64,000 nt of DNA, taken from contig NZ_BAAARY010000004.1 in NCBI RefSeq assembly GCF_039532605.1, positions 62,001-126,000 of the forward strand, in the 5' to 3' direction. Of the stretch, positions 27,325 to 37,158 are shown in pieces. The notes under the pieces are model-generated. The model was not told the DNA's origin, did no database searches, and worked only from the letters and a program-made list of their open reading frames with translations. Position 1 is the first letter of the stretch. Each line of letters opens with the position of its first letter. The position numbers were made by a program, and so were the translations under genes. The stretch comes from Pilimelia columellifera. Its GTDB lineage: Bacteria > Actinomycetota > Actinomycetes > Mycobacteriales > Micromonosporaceae.

Positions 27325-28206
27325 TCAGCCGCCGACGCGACGGAGCAGACCCTCCTGGACGGCGCTGCCGATGTGCTGGCCATCGGCGGTGAAGAATCGT
27401 CCGGTCGCCAGCCCACGCGCCCCGTGGGCGCTCGGCGACGAGCACGCGTACAGGAACCATTCGTCGGCGCGGAAGGGCCGGTGGAACCACATGGCGTGAT
27501 CCAGGCTTGCGCCGACCACCCCGCCCGGGCCCCACGACTCGCCGTGGAAGCTCAGGACCGAATCCAACAACGTCAGGTCGGAGGCGTAGGCGAGGGCGCA
27601 GACGTGGATGAGCGGGTCATCCGGCAGCCTGCCGTCGAACCGCATCCAGACGTTCTGCTGCGGGGCACGGGGGCGGTCGCCCGGCGGTACCCAACCCGAC
27701 TCCCCCACGTACCGGACGTCGATCGGCCGCGGCAGCAACGACCAGAAACCGAGCCGCTCCGGGTACTCCGCCAGGCGTTCGACCATCGTCGGCAGCTCGT
27801 CCGGCGGCGGCACGTCGACCGGGCCCGGCAGCTGATGGTCAAGCGCCCGCTCGACCCGCTGGAACGAGGCCGACATGAAGAAGATCGTGCGACCGTGCTG
27901 GACGGCCACACAGCGCCGCACCGAGAACGAACGCCCGTCCCGGATGCTCTCGACCTGGTACTCGATCGGCTCCAGCGGATCCCCCGGCCGCACGAAGTAC
28001 CCGTGCAAAGAGTGAACGTGCCGGGACGGGTCAACCTCCCGACCCGCCGCTACCAGCGCCTGCGCCGCGACCTGACCGCCGTAGACCCGCTGCGGGCCCA
28101 CCAGCGGGCTCACGCCCCGGTACACGCCGTCGCCCAGACGCTCCAGGTCAAGAACCTTCAGTAGCTGGTCGACGGCCTCCTGGCCGGACGCTGGCGTGCC
28201 GCTCAC
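27325..28206 (-). CDS. tesB: acyl-CoA thioesterase II
   Basis: A 293-aa TesB-type double-hotdog thioesterase that hydrolyses medium/long acyl-CoA. Typical parts: VYGGQVAAQALVAAGREVDP, HSLHGYFVRPGDPLEPIEYQ, SFSVRRCVAVQHGRTIFFM, and the second hotdog with SLDHAMWFHRPFRADEWFLY. Conserved Asp in ASLDHAMW and the Thr/Gln pair are in place. Lies 39 bases downstream of pyk on the same strand and may be co-transcribed. GTG start at 28206. Confidence 0.92.
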   Translation of the reverse strand: MSGTPASGQEAVDQLLKVLDLERLGDGVYRGVSPLVGPQRVYGGQVAAQALVAAGREVDPSRHVHSLHGYFVRPGDPLEPIEYQVESIRDGRSFSVRRCVAVQHGRTIFFMSASFQRVERALDHQLPGPVDVPPPDELPTMVERLAEYPERLGFWSLLPRPIDVRYVGESGWVPPGDRPRAPQQNVWMRFDGRLPDDPLIHVCALAYASDLTLLDSVLSFHGESWGPGGVVGASLDHAMWFHRPFRADEWFLYACSSPSAHGARGLATGRFFTADGQHIGSAVQEGLLRRVGG

Positions 28207-28245
28207 GGTGCCCCCTTCAACTCGCCGGTCCCCACCCGCCCACGC

Positions 28246-29670
28246 TCAGGTGGGGGTGACGAGGGAGCCTAGGCGGTGCACCCGCAGCGTGTTCGTCGAG
28301 CCCGGAGTGCCCGGCGGGCTGCCGGCCACCACGACCACGTAGTCGCCCGGCTCCGCCCGGCGCAACCCCAGCAGCGACTGGTCCACCTGCTGGAACATGT
28401 CGTCGGTGTGCTCCACATACGGGACCAGGAACGACTCCACCCCCCACGACAACGCCAGCTGGTTACGGACCTCGTCGGTGGTCGTGAACGCCAGCAACGG
28501 CAGGTGGCAGTGGAGCCGGGCCAGTCTGCGGACCGTGTCCCCGGTCTGGCTGAACGCCACCAACGCCTTCGCCTCGATCGAACGGGCGATCTGCACCGCG
28601 GCCACCGTGATCGCGCTGCCCCGGGGACGGGTGTCGTGGCTCAACCGGGGAACCGCCAGCGAACCGGCCTCGGTGGTCTCGATGATCCGGGCCATCGTCT
28701 GCACGGTGAGCTGCGGATACCTGCCGACGCTTGTCTCCCCCGAGAGCATCACCGCGTCAGCGCCGTCCAGGACGGCGTTCGCCACGTCCGACGCCTCCGC
28801 CCGGGTCGGCCGGGCGTTCTCGATCATCGAGTCGAGCATCTGGGTGGCGACGATCACCGGCTTGGCGTGCTCGCGGCACAACTGCACCGCACGCTTCTGC
28901 ACCAACGGCACCTGCTCCAGCGGCAGCTCGACCCCCAGGTCGCCGCGGGCCACCATGATGCCGTCGAACGCCTTGACGATCGCCTCCAGGTCGGCAACCG
29001 CTTCCGGCTTCTCCACCTTCGCCAGAACCGGACGTCGGACCCCGACCTCGTCCATGACCGCGTGCACGAGGTGGATGTCGGCCGCGGAGCGGACGAACGA
29101 CAACGCCACCAGGTCAGCGCCCACGCTCAGCGCGAACTTCAGGTCAGTGATGTCCTTCTCCGACAACGCCGGCACGCTCACCGCCACGTTCGGCAGCGAC
29201 ACACCCTTGTGATTCGAGACCGGGCCGCCCTCGGTGACCAGGCAGATGATGTCCGGCCCCGAGACGTTGAGGACCTCTACGGCCACCTTGCCGTCGTCGA
29301 TGAGCAGCCGGTCGCCGACCTTCACCTCGCTGGGCAGCTCCCGGTAGGTGCACGACACCCGGTCGTGGACGCCCATGACGTCGTCGCTGGTGATCACGAC
29401 CGTGTCGCCGGTGTTCCACATGGCCGACCCGTCGGCGAACTTGCCAAGGCGGATCTTCGGTCCCTGGAGGTCGGCCAGCACCCCGACCGGCTTTCCGGTG
29501 TCGGCCGACACTGCCCGGACCAGCTTGAGGACCTGCTCGTGGTCAGCGTGGCTGCCATGGCTGAAATTCAGCCGGGCCACATCCATCCCCGCCCCGACGA
29601 GACCCTTGAGGGACTCCTCGCTGGCGGTCGCCGGGCCGATGGTGCAGACAATCTTCGCGCGTCTGGTCAC
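28246..29670 (-). CDS. pyk: pyruvate kinase
   Basis: A 474-aa glycolytic enzyme converting PEP and ADP to pyruvate and ATP. N-terminus RRAKIVCTIGPATASEESLK; active-site ARLNFSHGSHADH; metal-binding VEKPEAVADLEAIVKAFDGI and MVARGDLGVELPLEQVPLVQ; KPVIVATQMLDSMIENARPT and DGADAVMLSGETSVGRYP. The GTG at 29670 is chosen: it gives the family N-terminus and TAGCCT (29678-29683) lies 7 bases upstream, indicating a leaderless mRNA. Upstream in-frame extension is rejected. Confidence 0.97.
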   Translation of the reverse strand: MTRRAKIVCTIGPATASEESLKGLVGAGMDVARLNFSHGSHADHEQVLKLVRAVSADTGKPVGVLADLQGPKIRLGKFADGSAMWNTGDTVVITSDDVMGVHDRVSCTYRELPSEVKVGDRLLIDDGKVAVEVLNVSGPDIICLVTEGGPVSNHKGVSLPNVAVSVPALSEKDITDLKFALSVGADLVALSFVRSAADIHLVHAVMDEVGVRRPVLAKVEKPEAVADLEAIVKAFDGIMVARGDLGVELPLEQVPLVQKRAVQLCREHAKPVIVATQMLDSMIENARPTRAEASDVANAVLDGADAVMLSGETSVGRYPQLTVQTMARIIETTEAGSLAVPRLSHDTRPRGSAITVAAVQIARSIEAKALVAFSQTGDTVRRLARLHCHLPLLAFTTTDEVRNQLALSWGVESFLVPYVEHTDDMFQQVDQSLLGLRRAEPGDYVVVVAGSPPGTPGSTNTLRVHRLGSLVTPT

Positions 29671-29677
29671 ACCGGCC

Positions 29678-29683
29678 AGGCTA
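29678..29683 (-). promoter_or_regulatory. candidate -10 element, leaderless pyk
   Basis: TAGCCT on the minus strand ends 7 bases before the pyk GTG. Confidence 0.45.
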
Positions 29684-29799
29684 TCCCGCCGCGGGCAAAC
29701 GCGCGGGTCGGCCGGGCAAGCGCCGTCTGAACATCCGACGTTCGCCAGGCAGTGCCGCCTTCGTGGCCGACGTGGCCGGTCCGAGGGTTGAATGGCGGG

Positions 29800-30903
29800 A
29801 TGCGCCCTGACTTCGTCACTCCGGCACCGTTGGTCGCGGGCGACCGCGTCGGGGTCCTCTCCCCCTCGTTCGCGGCGCCAGGGGTGTTCCCCGCCGTTCA
29901 TGACCTCGCGATGCGCCGGCTCCGGGACGAGTTCGGCCTGGAACCGGTGGAGTATCCGACGACGCGCCGGGTGGGCGCATCGCCGCGTGACCGGGCAGCG
30001 GATCTTCTGGCCGCGTTCGCCGATCCGACAGTACGGGCGGTGTTGGCGACGATCGGCGGCGAGGACCAGCTAACCGTCCTGCCGTACCTCGACCCGGATA
30101 TCGTCACGGCCAACCCCAAGCCGTTCCTCGGGTACAGCGACAACACGAACCTGCTCAACTGGCTCTGGAATCTCGGCGTGGTCAGCTATCACGGCGGGTC
30201 CACCATGGTGCACCTCGGACGGGGCGGCGGTGTCCACCCGGTGTCCGGCGGATCGCTGCGCGACGTGCTGTTCACCCGCGGGGACCGCGAGCTGAGCCAG
30301 GTCGACGCGTTCATCGAGGACGAGCTGGACTGGGACGACGCCGCGTCGCTGGACGCCACCGCGCCGACGGTCCCGGCTCCGGGGTGGACCTGGCACCAGC
30401 CGGACCGGGTGGTCACCGCCCCGACCTGGGGTGGGAACCTGGAGATTCTGCACTGGAACCTGGCCGCGGACCGGTGGATCCGACCCGCGGACGACTACGC
30501 CGGCTGTGTGCTGCTGTTGGAGACCTCCGAGGAGATGCCGTCCGCTGACGAGGTGTTCCGGATGCTGCGCAACGCCGGCGAACGTGGCCTGCTGGGGCAG
30601 TTCCCGGCGGTTCTGGTCGCCGTGGCCAAAGCCAGCAACCTGCGCCGCGACGCCACCATGGACCAGCGGCGCCGGTACCGCGCCGGGCAGCGGGAGGCGG
30701 TGTTGCGTGCCCTGGCTATGTACAACCCGTCGGCGATGGCGGTCTTCGATGTCGACTTCGGGCACACCGACCCGCAGTGGATCCTGCCGTACGGAGGCTC
30801 GGTGACCGTCGACGGTCCGGCGCGTCGCGTCATCGCCCACTACGGACCGCCAGGACCGAAACGCAGCCTCGGCAACGCTGTCCCGGCGCCCGTTGGGCCA
30901 TGA
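29800..30903 (+). CDS. S66-family peptidase, MccF-like (LD-carboxypeptidase superfamily)
   Basis: A 367-aa serine peptidase of family S66. The MccF branch cleaves peptide- or aminoacyl-nucleotide antibiotics such as microcin C; the LdcA branch trims murein tetrapeptides. Nucleophile Ser113 in LGYSDNTNLLN, Glu241 in VLLLETSEEMPSADEVF and His322 in DFGHTDPQWILPYGG form the Ser-Glu-His triad. The length and the WGGNLEILHW segment fit MccF better than LdcA. Start ATG 29800 (MRPDFVTP). Only 7 bases separate it from the motif-bearing membrane protein gene downstream, so all three genes may be one operon. Confidence 0.88.
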   Translation: MRPDFVTPAPLVAGDRVGVLSPSFAAPGVFPAVHDLAMRRLRDEFGLEPVEYPTTRRVGASPRDRAADLLAAFADPTVRAVLATIGGEDQLTVLPYLDPDIVTANPKPFLGYSDNTNLLNWLWNLGVVSYHGGSTMVHLGRGGGVHPVSGGSLRDVLFTRGDRELSQVDAFIEDELDWDDAASLDATAPTVPAPGWTWHQPDRVVTAPTWGGNLEILHWNLAADRWIRPADDYAGCVLLLETSEEMPSADEVFRMLRNAGERGLLGQFPAVLVAVAKASNLRRDATMDQRRRYRAGQREAVLRALAMYNPSAMAVFDVDFGHTDPQWILPYGGSVTVDGPARRVIAHYGPPGPKRSLGNAVPAPVGP

Positions 30904-30910
30904 TGAGCAG

Positions 30911-31276
30911 ATGGGTCGAACGGCGCGGATCGTGGTGTGGGCGACGGGCGCTGCGCTGCTGGCGCTGGCCGCCGTGTTCTGGCAGCTGGGCCCGGTGATC
31001 GGCAACTACCCGGCGCAGGCGCTGGGCGCCCTGGCCGGCGTCGCCGGGGTGGGCGTGGCGGTGTGGGCGACACTGCGCGGCGGCCAGCCCCCGACCCGGC
31101 GGGTGACCCGATCGGGTGACGGCATCACGATCGGAAGCGACAACACGGTCGTCACAGGCGCGGTCGGGGGTGACGGCGGGGTATCGGTGAAGGACAGCGG
31201 CGACGGCGTCACGATCGGGACTGGCAGCACGGTCGTCACGGGCGCGGGCGCAGTCGAGGGTGACAGCGGGCGATGA
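30911..31276 (+). CDS. two-helix membrane protein with paired RHIM/amyloid-like motifs
   Basis: A 121-aa protein, family not recognised. Two membrane helices lie at about 6-25 and 36-55. The C-terminal 60 residues contain two copies of a short beta-type motif: ITIGSDNTVVTG at 72-83 and VTIGTGSTVVTG at 100-111, linked by GDGGVSVKD. The pattern [IV]-x-[IV]-G-x-x-[NS]-x-[VL] resembles RHIM and bacterial amyloid-signalling motifs. The ATG at 30911 is used; a TTG at 30893 would add six residues. The stop overlaps the next start (ATGA), which shares the motif, so the pair probably acts together. Function is inference only. Confidence 0.72.
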   Translation: MGRTARIVVWATGAALLALAAVFWQLGPVIGNYPAQALGALAGVAGVGVAVWATLRGGQPPTRRVTRSGDGITIGSDNTVVTGAVGGDGGVSVKDSGDGVTIGTGSTVVTGAGAVEGDSGR

Positions 31277-32535
31277 GCGACGGGCCGGCCCGTCCGTGGT
31301 GGCGCCGCAGAGCCGGCGACGGCCGAACGGTGGTCAGCCGCAGCGGCGGGGTCATCGTCCACGGTGACAACAACGTGGTCGTCACGGGCGCCGTGACGCT
31401 GGCCGTCGACTCGGCGATCAGCAAAGAGATCGCGAAGGCGGCTGAGGAGCTGGCCGACGCCGAACGGCTCGTCGAGCAGCTGCGCGGCCGGGAGTCGGAG
31501 CTGCTGAGGCAGGTCGCCGACGCGACCCGGGAACGGGACGACCTGCGGGAGCGGCTGGCGCGGGTCATCGGGCAGCTCGCCGAGTCGCGGGCGAACGCGC
31601 GCGAGTTCCAGGAGCGGCTGGCCGAGCGGATCGCCCTGGCCGGACAGTGCGGCCACGCCGAGCAGCAGGTCGAGGCGGTGAGCGCCGAGCTGGCGAGAGT
31701 ACGGGACCTGTTGGAGCGACAGACGCGGCGACGCGACGCCATCCGGCCCCGGCACACCGCGCTGGCCCAGGCCGGGCCGTACGTCAAGGAGCTGACCCGA
31801 CGCGATCAGACGCTCGCCTGGACGCTGGTGGTCATGGCGGTTGGCGCGGTCGCCATGGTGCTGTACGACCTCAGCTCGGACGCCGCCGTCGCCTTCGGCA
31901 TGGTAGCGACGCCACTGGCCGCGGTGGTGATCGTCGGCGAGGCGGCGTACCGGCGCCGGGGCACCGCGGCGCTGACGATCATGATCCCGACGTTGGGCGC
32001 ATTCTGGCTGTCGACCGGCGACCTCGTCGGCGTCCTGACCGTCGGGTGCTCGCTGGCGGTGGCGTTGGTGGTCATTGTGGACTACCGCAGCCGTCACCGC
32101 GGAAAGAACACCGCCGCCGCGACGGACCGGGCCCGTCGGGTCACCGGCCGGGTGATCATCGCGGTGGCCGCGGCGATGCCGGTGGCGGCGGTGGGCGCGG
32201 CGCTGGCCGGCGCCGCCGCGGCGGGGTGGGCCTACGCGGCGTTCCTCATCGCCTTCACCGGCGTGGTCGCGCAGACCACCTGGGAGCCGGACCTGCGCGC
32301 CCGGCAGGTCGGCGCCGGCGCCGGGCTGCTCTTCGCGGCCATCGAGACGCTGGCGACCGTGGAGCGGATGGCATCGGGGAGCGTCGTCCCGGACACCGCG
32401 GCCGGCCCGGCAGGGGCCGAGGTGACCGCGTCGATGGCGCTGACCGCGCTGACGCTGTTCGGCGTGCTCGCCGCCCTGGCCATCGCCGCGTTCGTCATGA
32501 CATTCGACCTCCGGGCGCCGCGCCGTCGTCGGTAG
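31273..32535 (+). CDS. multi-pass membrane protein with N-terminal RHIM-like motif and coiled coil
   Basis: A 420-aa protein, family not recognised. Order: basic N-terminus (1-24), motif VIVHGDNNVVVTG (27-39) matching those in the preceding protein, a long charged helix with heptad pattern (about 48-160, e.g. EIAKAAEELADAERLVEQLR) predicted as coiled coil, then about eight membrane helices from 181 to 412 (first LAWTLVVMAVGAVAMVLYDL), ending in a basic tail. Two transmembrane halves are separated by RSRHRGKNTAAATDRARR. ATGA overlap with the upstream gene. Its last 41 bases overlap the convergent lgt gene. A pore or signalling role is possible but unproven. Confidence 0.75.
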   Translation: MSDGPARPWWRRRAGDGRTVVSRSGGVIVHGDNNVVVTGAVTLAVDSAISKEIAKAAEELADAERLVEQLRGRESELLRQVADATRERDDLRERLARVIGQLAESRANAREFQERLAERIALAGQCGHAEQQVEAVSAELARVRDLLERQTRRRDAIRPRHTALAQAGPYVKELTRRDQTLAWTLVVMAVGAVAMVLYDLSSDAAVAFGMVATPLAAVVIVGEAAYRRRGTAALTIMIPTLGAFWLSTGDLVGVLTVGCSLAVALVVIVDYRSRHRGKNTAAATDRARRVTGRVIIAVAAAMPVAAVGAALAGAAAAGWAYAAFLIAFTGVVAQTTWEPDLRARQVGAGAGLLFAAIETLATVERMASGSVVPDTAAGPAGAEVTASMALTALTLFGVLAALAIAAFVMTFDLRAPRRRR

Positions 32536-33511
32536 GGCCCGCCGGGTCAGCCGACGACGGCTGTTCAGCTGGCGTGGGCTGGTCAGCCGCGACGGGAGTC
32601 CACGCCGCGTTCGTCGCGGCGGCGTGGAACTGCGCCTCGGTGACGACCTGATAAGGGGCGCCCGGCTTGGCCTCGGCGGGCGGAAGCAGAAACTCCTGCG
32701 GTCCCCTGACCCGCAGGAAGTAGACGAGCGCGCCGACGAACACCAGGACCGACACCCACACGTTGACCCGCAGGCCGAGGATCTCGTTCGCCGGGTCCGA
32801 GCGCATCAGCTCGATCCAGAACCGGCCGACGGTGTAGCCCATCGCGTACAGGGCGAACGCTCTTCCTCGGCCGAGCTTGAAGCGGCGGTCGGACACCAGG
32901 ACCAGGACGGCGACGCCGAAGTTCCACACCAGCTCGTACAGGAAGGTGGGGTGGTACAGGTCTGGCAGGGCCACCGCCTTGCCGTCGGGGCCGGCGAGCG
33001 CGCGGCCGCCGACCATCTGGTGGATGGTCAGGCCCCACGGCAGCGACGTGACGCCACCGTACAGCTCGTTGTTGAACCAGTTGCCCAGCCGGCCGATCGC
33101 CTGCGCCACCGGCAGCCCGGGGGCGAGCGCGTCGGCGAAGACCGTCAGCGGGATGCCGATCTGCCGGCACCCCAGCCACGCCCCGACGGCCCCGCCGGCC
33201 ACGGCCCCCCAGATGCCCAGGCCGCCCTCCCACAGGTACAGCGCCTTGACCGGGTCGCCGCCGGGCCCGAAGTACCCCTGCCAGGAGGTGACCACGTGGT
33301 ACAGCCGGGCGCCGACGATGCCGAACGGGACGGCCCACACGGCCACGTCCAGGACGGCGTTCTTGGGCGCGCCGCGGCGGTTGAGCCGCCGGTCGGTGAT
33401 CAGCGCGGCGGCGACGATGCCGGCCACGATGCACAGCGCGTAGGCGCGGATCGGCACCGGGCCCAAGTGCCAGATGGAGGTGGTGGGGCTGGGAATGGCG
33501 GCAAGCATCAC
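32495..33511 (-). CDS. lgt: prolipoprotein diacylglyceryl transferase
   Basis: A 338-aa inner-membrane enzyme that moves diacylglycerol from phosphatidylglycerol to the lipobox Cys of prolipoproteins, such as LivK here. Seven membrane helices; Lgt signature GRLGNWFNNELYGGVTSLPW with the essential Arg and Asn residues, and VVTSWQGYFGPGGDP. The C-terminal 60 residues are a hydrophilic Pro/Ala-rich tail common in actinobacteria. Last gene of the his/trp run, 54 bases after trpA. Starts at GTG 33511 or ATG 33508. The tail overlaps the convergent coiled-coil gene by 41 bases. Confidence 0.95.
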   Translation of the reverse strand: MMLAAIPSPTTSIWHLGPVPIRAYALCIVAGIVAAALITDRRLNRRGAPKNAVLDVAVWAVPFGIVGARLYHVVTSWQGYFGPGGDPVKALYLWEGGLGIWGAVAGGAVGAWLGCRQIGIPLTVFADALAPGLPVAQAIGRLGNWFNNELYGGVTSLPWGLTIHQMVGGRALAGPDGKAVALPDLYHPTFLYELVWNFGVAVLVLVSDRRFKLGRGRAFALYAMGYTVGRFWIELMRSDPANEILGLRVNVWVSVLVFVGALVYFLRVRGPQEFLLPPAEAKPGAPYQVVTEAQFHAAATNAAWTPVAADQPTPAEQPSSADPAGPTDDGAAPGGRMS

Positions 33512-33565
33512 GAGCGCACACGCTACCTGCGCGGGCCGGACCGCGAGAGCAGGGGCGGACGGGTG

Positions 33566-34365
33566 TCAGCGCCGGGAGCGCCGCACCCCGTCGGCCAGCT
33601 CCGTCGACAGGGCGCGCAGGTCGTCCAGGCCGGTCCTCGGATCGGGCGCGTCGAGCAGGCGCCGGATGAGAGCGCTGCCCACGATCACCCCGTCGGCGTA
33701 GGCGCCGACAGCCGCGGCCTGGTCGCCGTCGCGCACGCCCAGGCCGACGGCGACGGCGATGTCCTGGTCGACCTTGCGGACCCGCGCGACCAGCTCGGGC
33801 GCGGCGCTGGAGGTCTGCTCGCGGGCGCCGGTGACGCCCATGACCGCGGTGGCGTAGACGAAACCGCGGCAGTGCCGGGTCGTCATCTCCAGGCGCTCGT
33901 CGGTGGAGGACGGGGCGACCAGGAACACCCGGTCGAGATTGTGGGCGTCGGAGGCGGCCAGCCACTCGCCGGCCTCGTCAGGGATGAGGTCCGGGGTGAT
34001 GAGGCCGACGCCGCCGGCGGCGGCGAAGTCGCGGGCGAAGCGGTCCACGCCGTACTTCTCGATCGGGTTCCAGTAGGTCATCATCGCTACCGGGGCGCCG
34101 GCGGCGGCCACCGACTCGACGATCCGCAGCACGTCATGCACACGGAAACCGCCGGCCAGGGCGATGTCGCTGGCCTTCTGGATGACCGGGCCGTCCATCA
34201 CCGGGTCGGAGTACGGCAGCTCCACCTCGATGATGTCGACGCCGGCCTCGACCATGGCGGTCATCGCCGCGATGCTGCCGTCAACGGTGGGGAAACCGGC
34301 GGGCATGCAGCCGACGACCAGGGCGCGGCCCTCCGCCCGGCCGGCGGCGAAAGCCGCGGTCAGGC

Positions 34366-34369
<4 letters not shown>
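33566..34369 (-). CDS. trpA: tryptophan synthase alpha subunit
   Basis: A 267-aa TIM barrel that releases indole from indole-3-glycerol phosphate. Catalytic Glu in GVDIIEVELPYSDPVMDGPV and Asp in the same segment; phosphate loop VGLGVRDGDQAAAVGAYADG and VGSALIRRL. The start at ATG 34369 (MSLTAAFAAG) overlaps the trpB stop by 4 bases. The longer frame upstream is trpB out of frame. Confidence 0.97.
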
Positions 34370-35585
<1,216 letters not shown>

Positions 35586-35589
<4 letters not shown>

Positions 35590-36425
35590 AGCGTGGGCCT
35601 CGGGGTGGCCGGGTGGCTGCCGGCGGTGACCATCTCGGCGACCGCGTCCCGGGGGCTCTTGTGGGTGACCAGGCCCTCGCCGACGAGGACGGCGTCGGCG
35701 CCGCAGGAGGCGTAGCGGATGAGGTCGTGCGGGCCGCGGACCCCCGACTCAGCGATCTTGACAACGCTGGCCGGCAGCCCCGGGGCGATCTTCTCGAAGA
35801 CGGTGCGGTCGACCTCCAGGGTCTGCAAATTCCGGGCGTTGACCCCGATGACCTTCGCGCCGGCGTCGAGGGCCCGGTCGGCCTCCTCGACGGTGTGCAC
35901 CTCGACCAGAGCGGTCATGCCGAGGGACTCGATCCGCTCCAGCAGGCCCACCAGCGCGTTCTGCTCCAACGCCGCGACGATGAGCAGGACCAGGTCGGCG
36001 CCGTGGGCGCGGGCCTCGTGCACCTGGTAACTGGAGACCACGAAGTCCTTGCGCAGCAGCGGGATGTCGATGGCGGCGCGGACGGCGGCCAGGTCGGCCA
36101 GCGAACCGCCGAACCAACGACCCTCGGTGAGGACGCTGATGGCGCGGGCGCCGCCGGCGGCGTACTGGATGGCCAGCTCGGCCGGGTCGGCGATCTCGGC
36201 CAGCGTGCCTTTGGACGGCGACGAGCGCTTCACCTCGGCGATGACGGCCACTCCGGGCTGGCGCAGCGCGGCGAGCGCGTCGATCGGCGGCGGCGCGGCC
36301 GCGGCGAGCCGCTTCACCTCGCCCATAGGGAGGTCCCGTTCACGGACGGCGAGGTCCTCGCGGACCCCGGCCAGGATCTGGCTCAGCACGTTGGCGGAAC
36401 CACCGCCGGACTGTGTCGTTGTCAC
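35586..36425 (-). CDS. trpC: indole-3-glycerol phosphate synthase
   Basis: A 279-aa TIM-barrel enzyme. Signature VIAEVKRSSPSKGTLAEIAD, then LRKDFVVSSYQVHEARAHGA, LVEVHTVEEADRALDAGAKV, VIGVNARNLQTLEVDRT. It is monofunctional, not fused to TrpF. GTG 36425 (VTTTQSGGG) has GGAGGGG about 9-10 bases upstream; a TTG one codon earlier is possible. Unlike the rest of the operon it has a 181-base gap before it, so it may have its own promoter. Confidence 0.96.
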
Positions 36426-36606
36426 CAACGGGTCCCCCCTCCGGGTGTCATGGGCCCGATGCTAAGCGCACCCTTCGGGCGACCCTCCACGGGGGTATGG
36501 CGTAGCTCACGGTGCGTAGTACTGCATAATGCACGATCTTCGCAAGTCGCCGCAGCTGGGGCGAGCGCAGAGCGGCGAATCGATAACGATGAGTGAGTTG
36601 ACAGGT
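36426..36606 (-). promoter_or_regulatory. leader/promoter region upstream of trpC
   Basis: 181 bases without a reading frame inside an otherwise gapless operon. AT-richer core around 36505-36555 with an 11-base palindrome TGCATAATGCA (36523-36533) and TTGCGA just upstream on the minus strand, compatible with a promoter or operator for trpCBA-lgt. No attenuator-type Trp-rich leader peptide was seen. Confidence 0.4.
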
Positions 36607-37158
36607 TCAGTCGAGCGTCGGGTCCTCGCCACGGTCGAGGGCGGCCCAGGTCTCGGCCGGCCCCTCGGCAGCGCGGCCGTCCCGCGCTCCCGGTGCGCCG
36701 GCCGGGCTGCGCTGGTACCGCGCGCCGAGCGTCGGCCAATGTCGCCCGTGACGCGCTGTCACCACGCCGGCGGCCACGAGCGTCGCGCCGGCCACCACGG
36801 TGGCCGCCACCCAGACGATCCGCGCGCCATCGGACCAGACGGCCACCGCCCCGATCACGCTCACCGCCCCGGCGACGGCGATCCCGAGCCCGACCACGAC
36901 CCGCGCCAGCCCGCGCACGGCCAACACCGCGCCGGCCGCCGCCATCGCCGCCCACGCCACCGCCGGCAGCCAGGGCAGCAGCTGCTCCCCGGTCCGCCAC
37001 TCGGTGGGGTCGGGAAATTCGACGCTCCGGCCGACGGTGACCTGCCGCCACCCGCCGGTGGCGGCGAACAGCAACAACCCGGCCGCGCCGACACAGCCCA
37101 CGAGGATGAGCGCCATCAACGCGCCGACGCTCCGCCGCCCATCGTCGGGCGCGCTCAC
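36607..37158 (-). CDS. trp-operon-associated membrane protein (TIGR02234-type)
   Basis: A 183-aa protein with four membrane helices: VGALMALILVGCVGAAGLLL, then LLPWLPAVAWAAMAAAGAVL, VVVGLGIAVAGAVSVIGAVA and IVWVAATVVAGATLVAAGVV. The C-terminus is Arg/Ala-rich and soluble. The position between trpE and trpC, size and topology match the actinobacterial trp region conserved membrane protein. The function is unknown. The ATG at 37158 overlaps the trpE stop (ATGA). Confidence 0.85.
   Translation of the reverse strand: MSAPDDGRRSVGALMALILVGCVGAAGLLLFAATGGWRQVTVGRSVEFPDPTEWRTGEQLLPWLPAVAWAAMAAAGAVLAVRGLARVVVGLGIAVAGAVSVIGAVAVWSDGARIVWVAATVVAGATLVAAGVVTARHGRHWPTLGARYQRSPAGAPGARDGRAAEGPAETWAALDRGEDPTLD

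Noticed and set aside
36426..36606. Trp-rich leader peptide/attenuator before trpC
   Set aside because: No short frame with clustered Trp codons and no terminator/anti-terminator pair were found in the gap.
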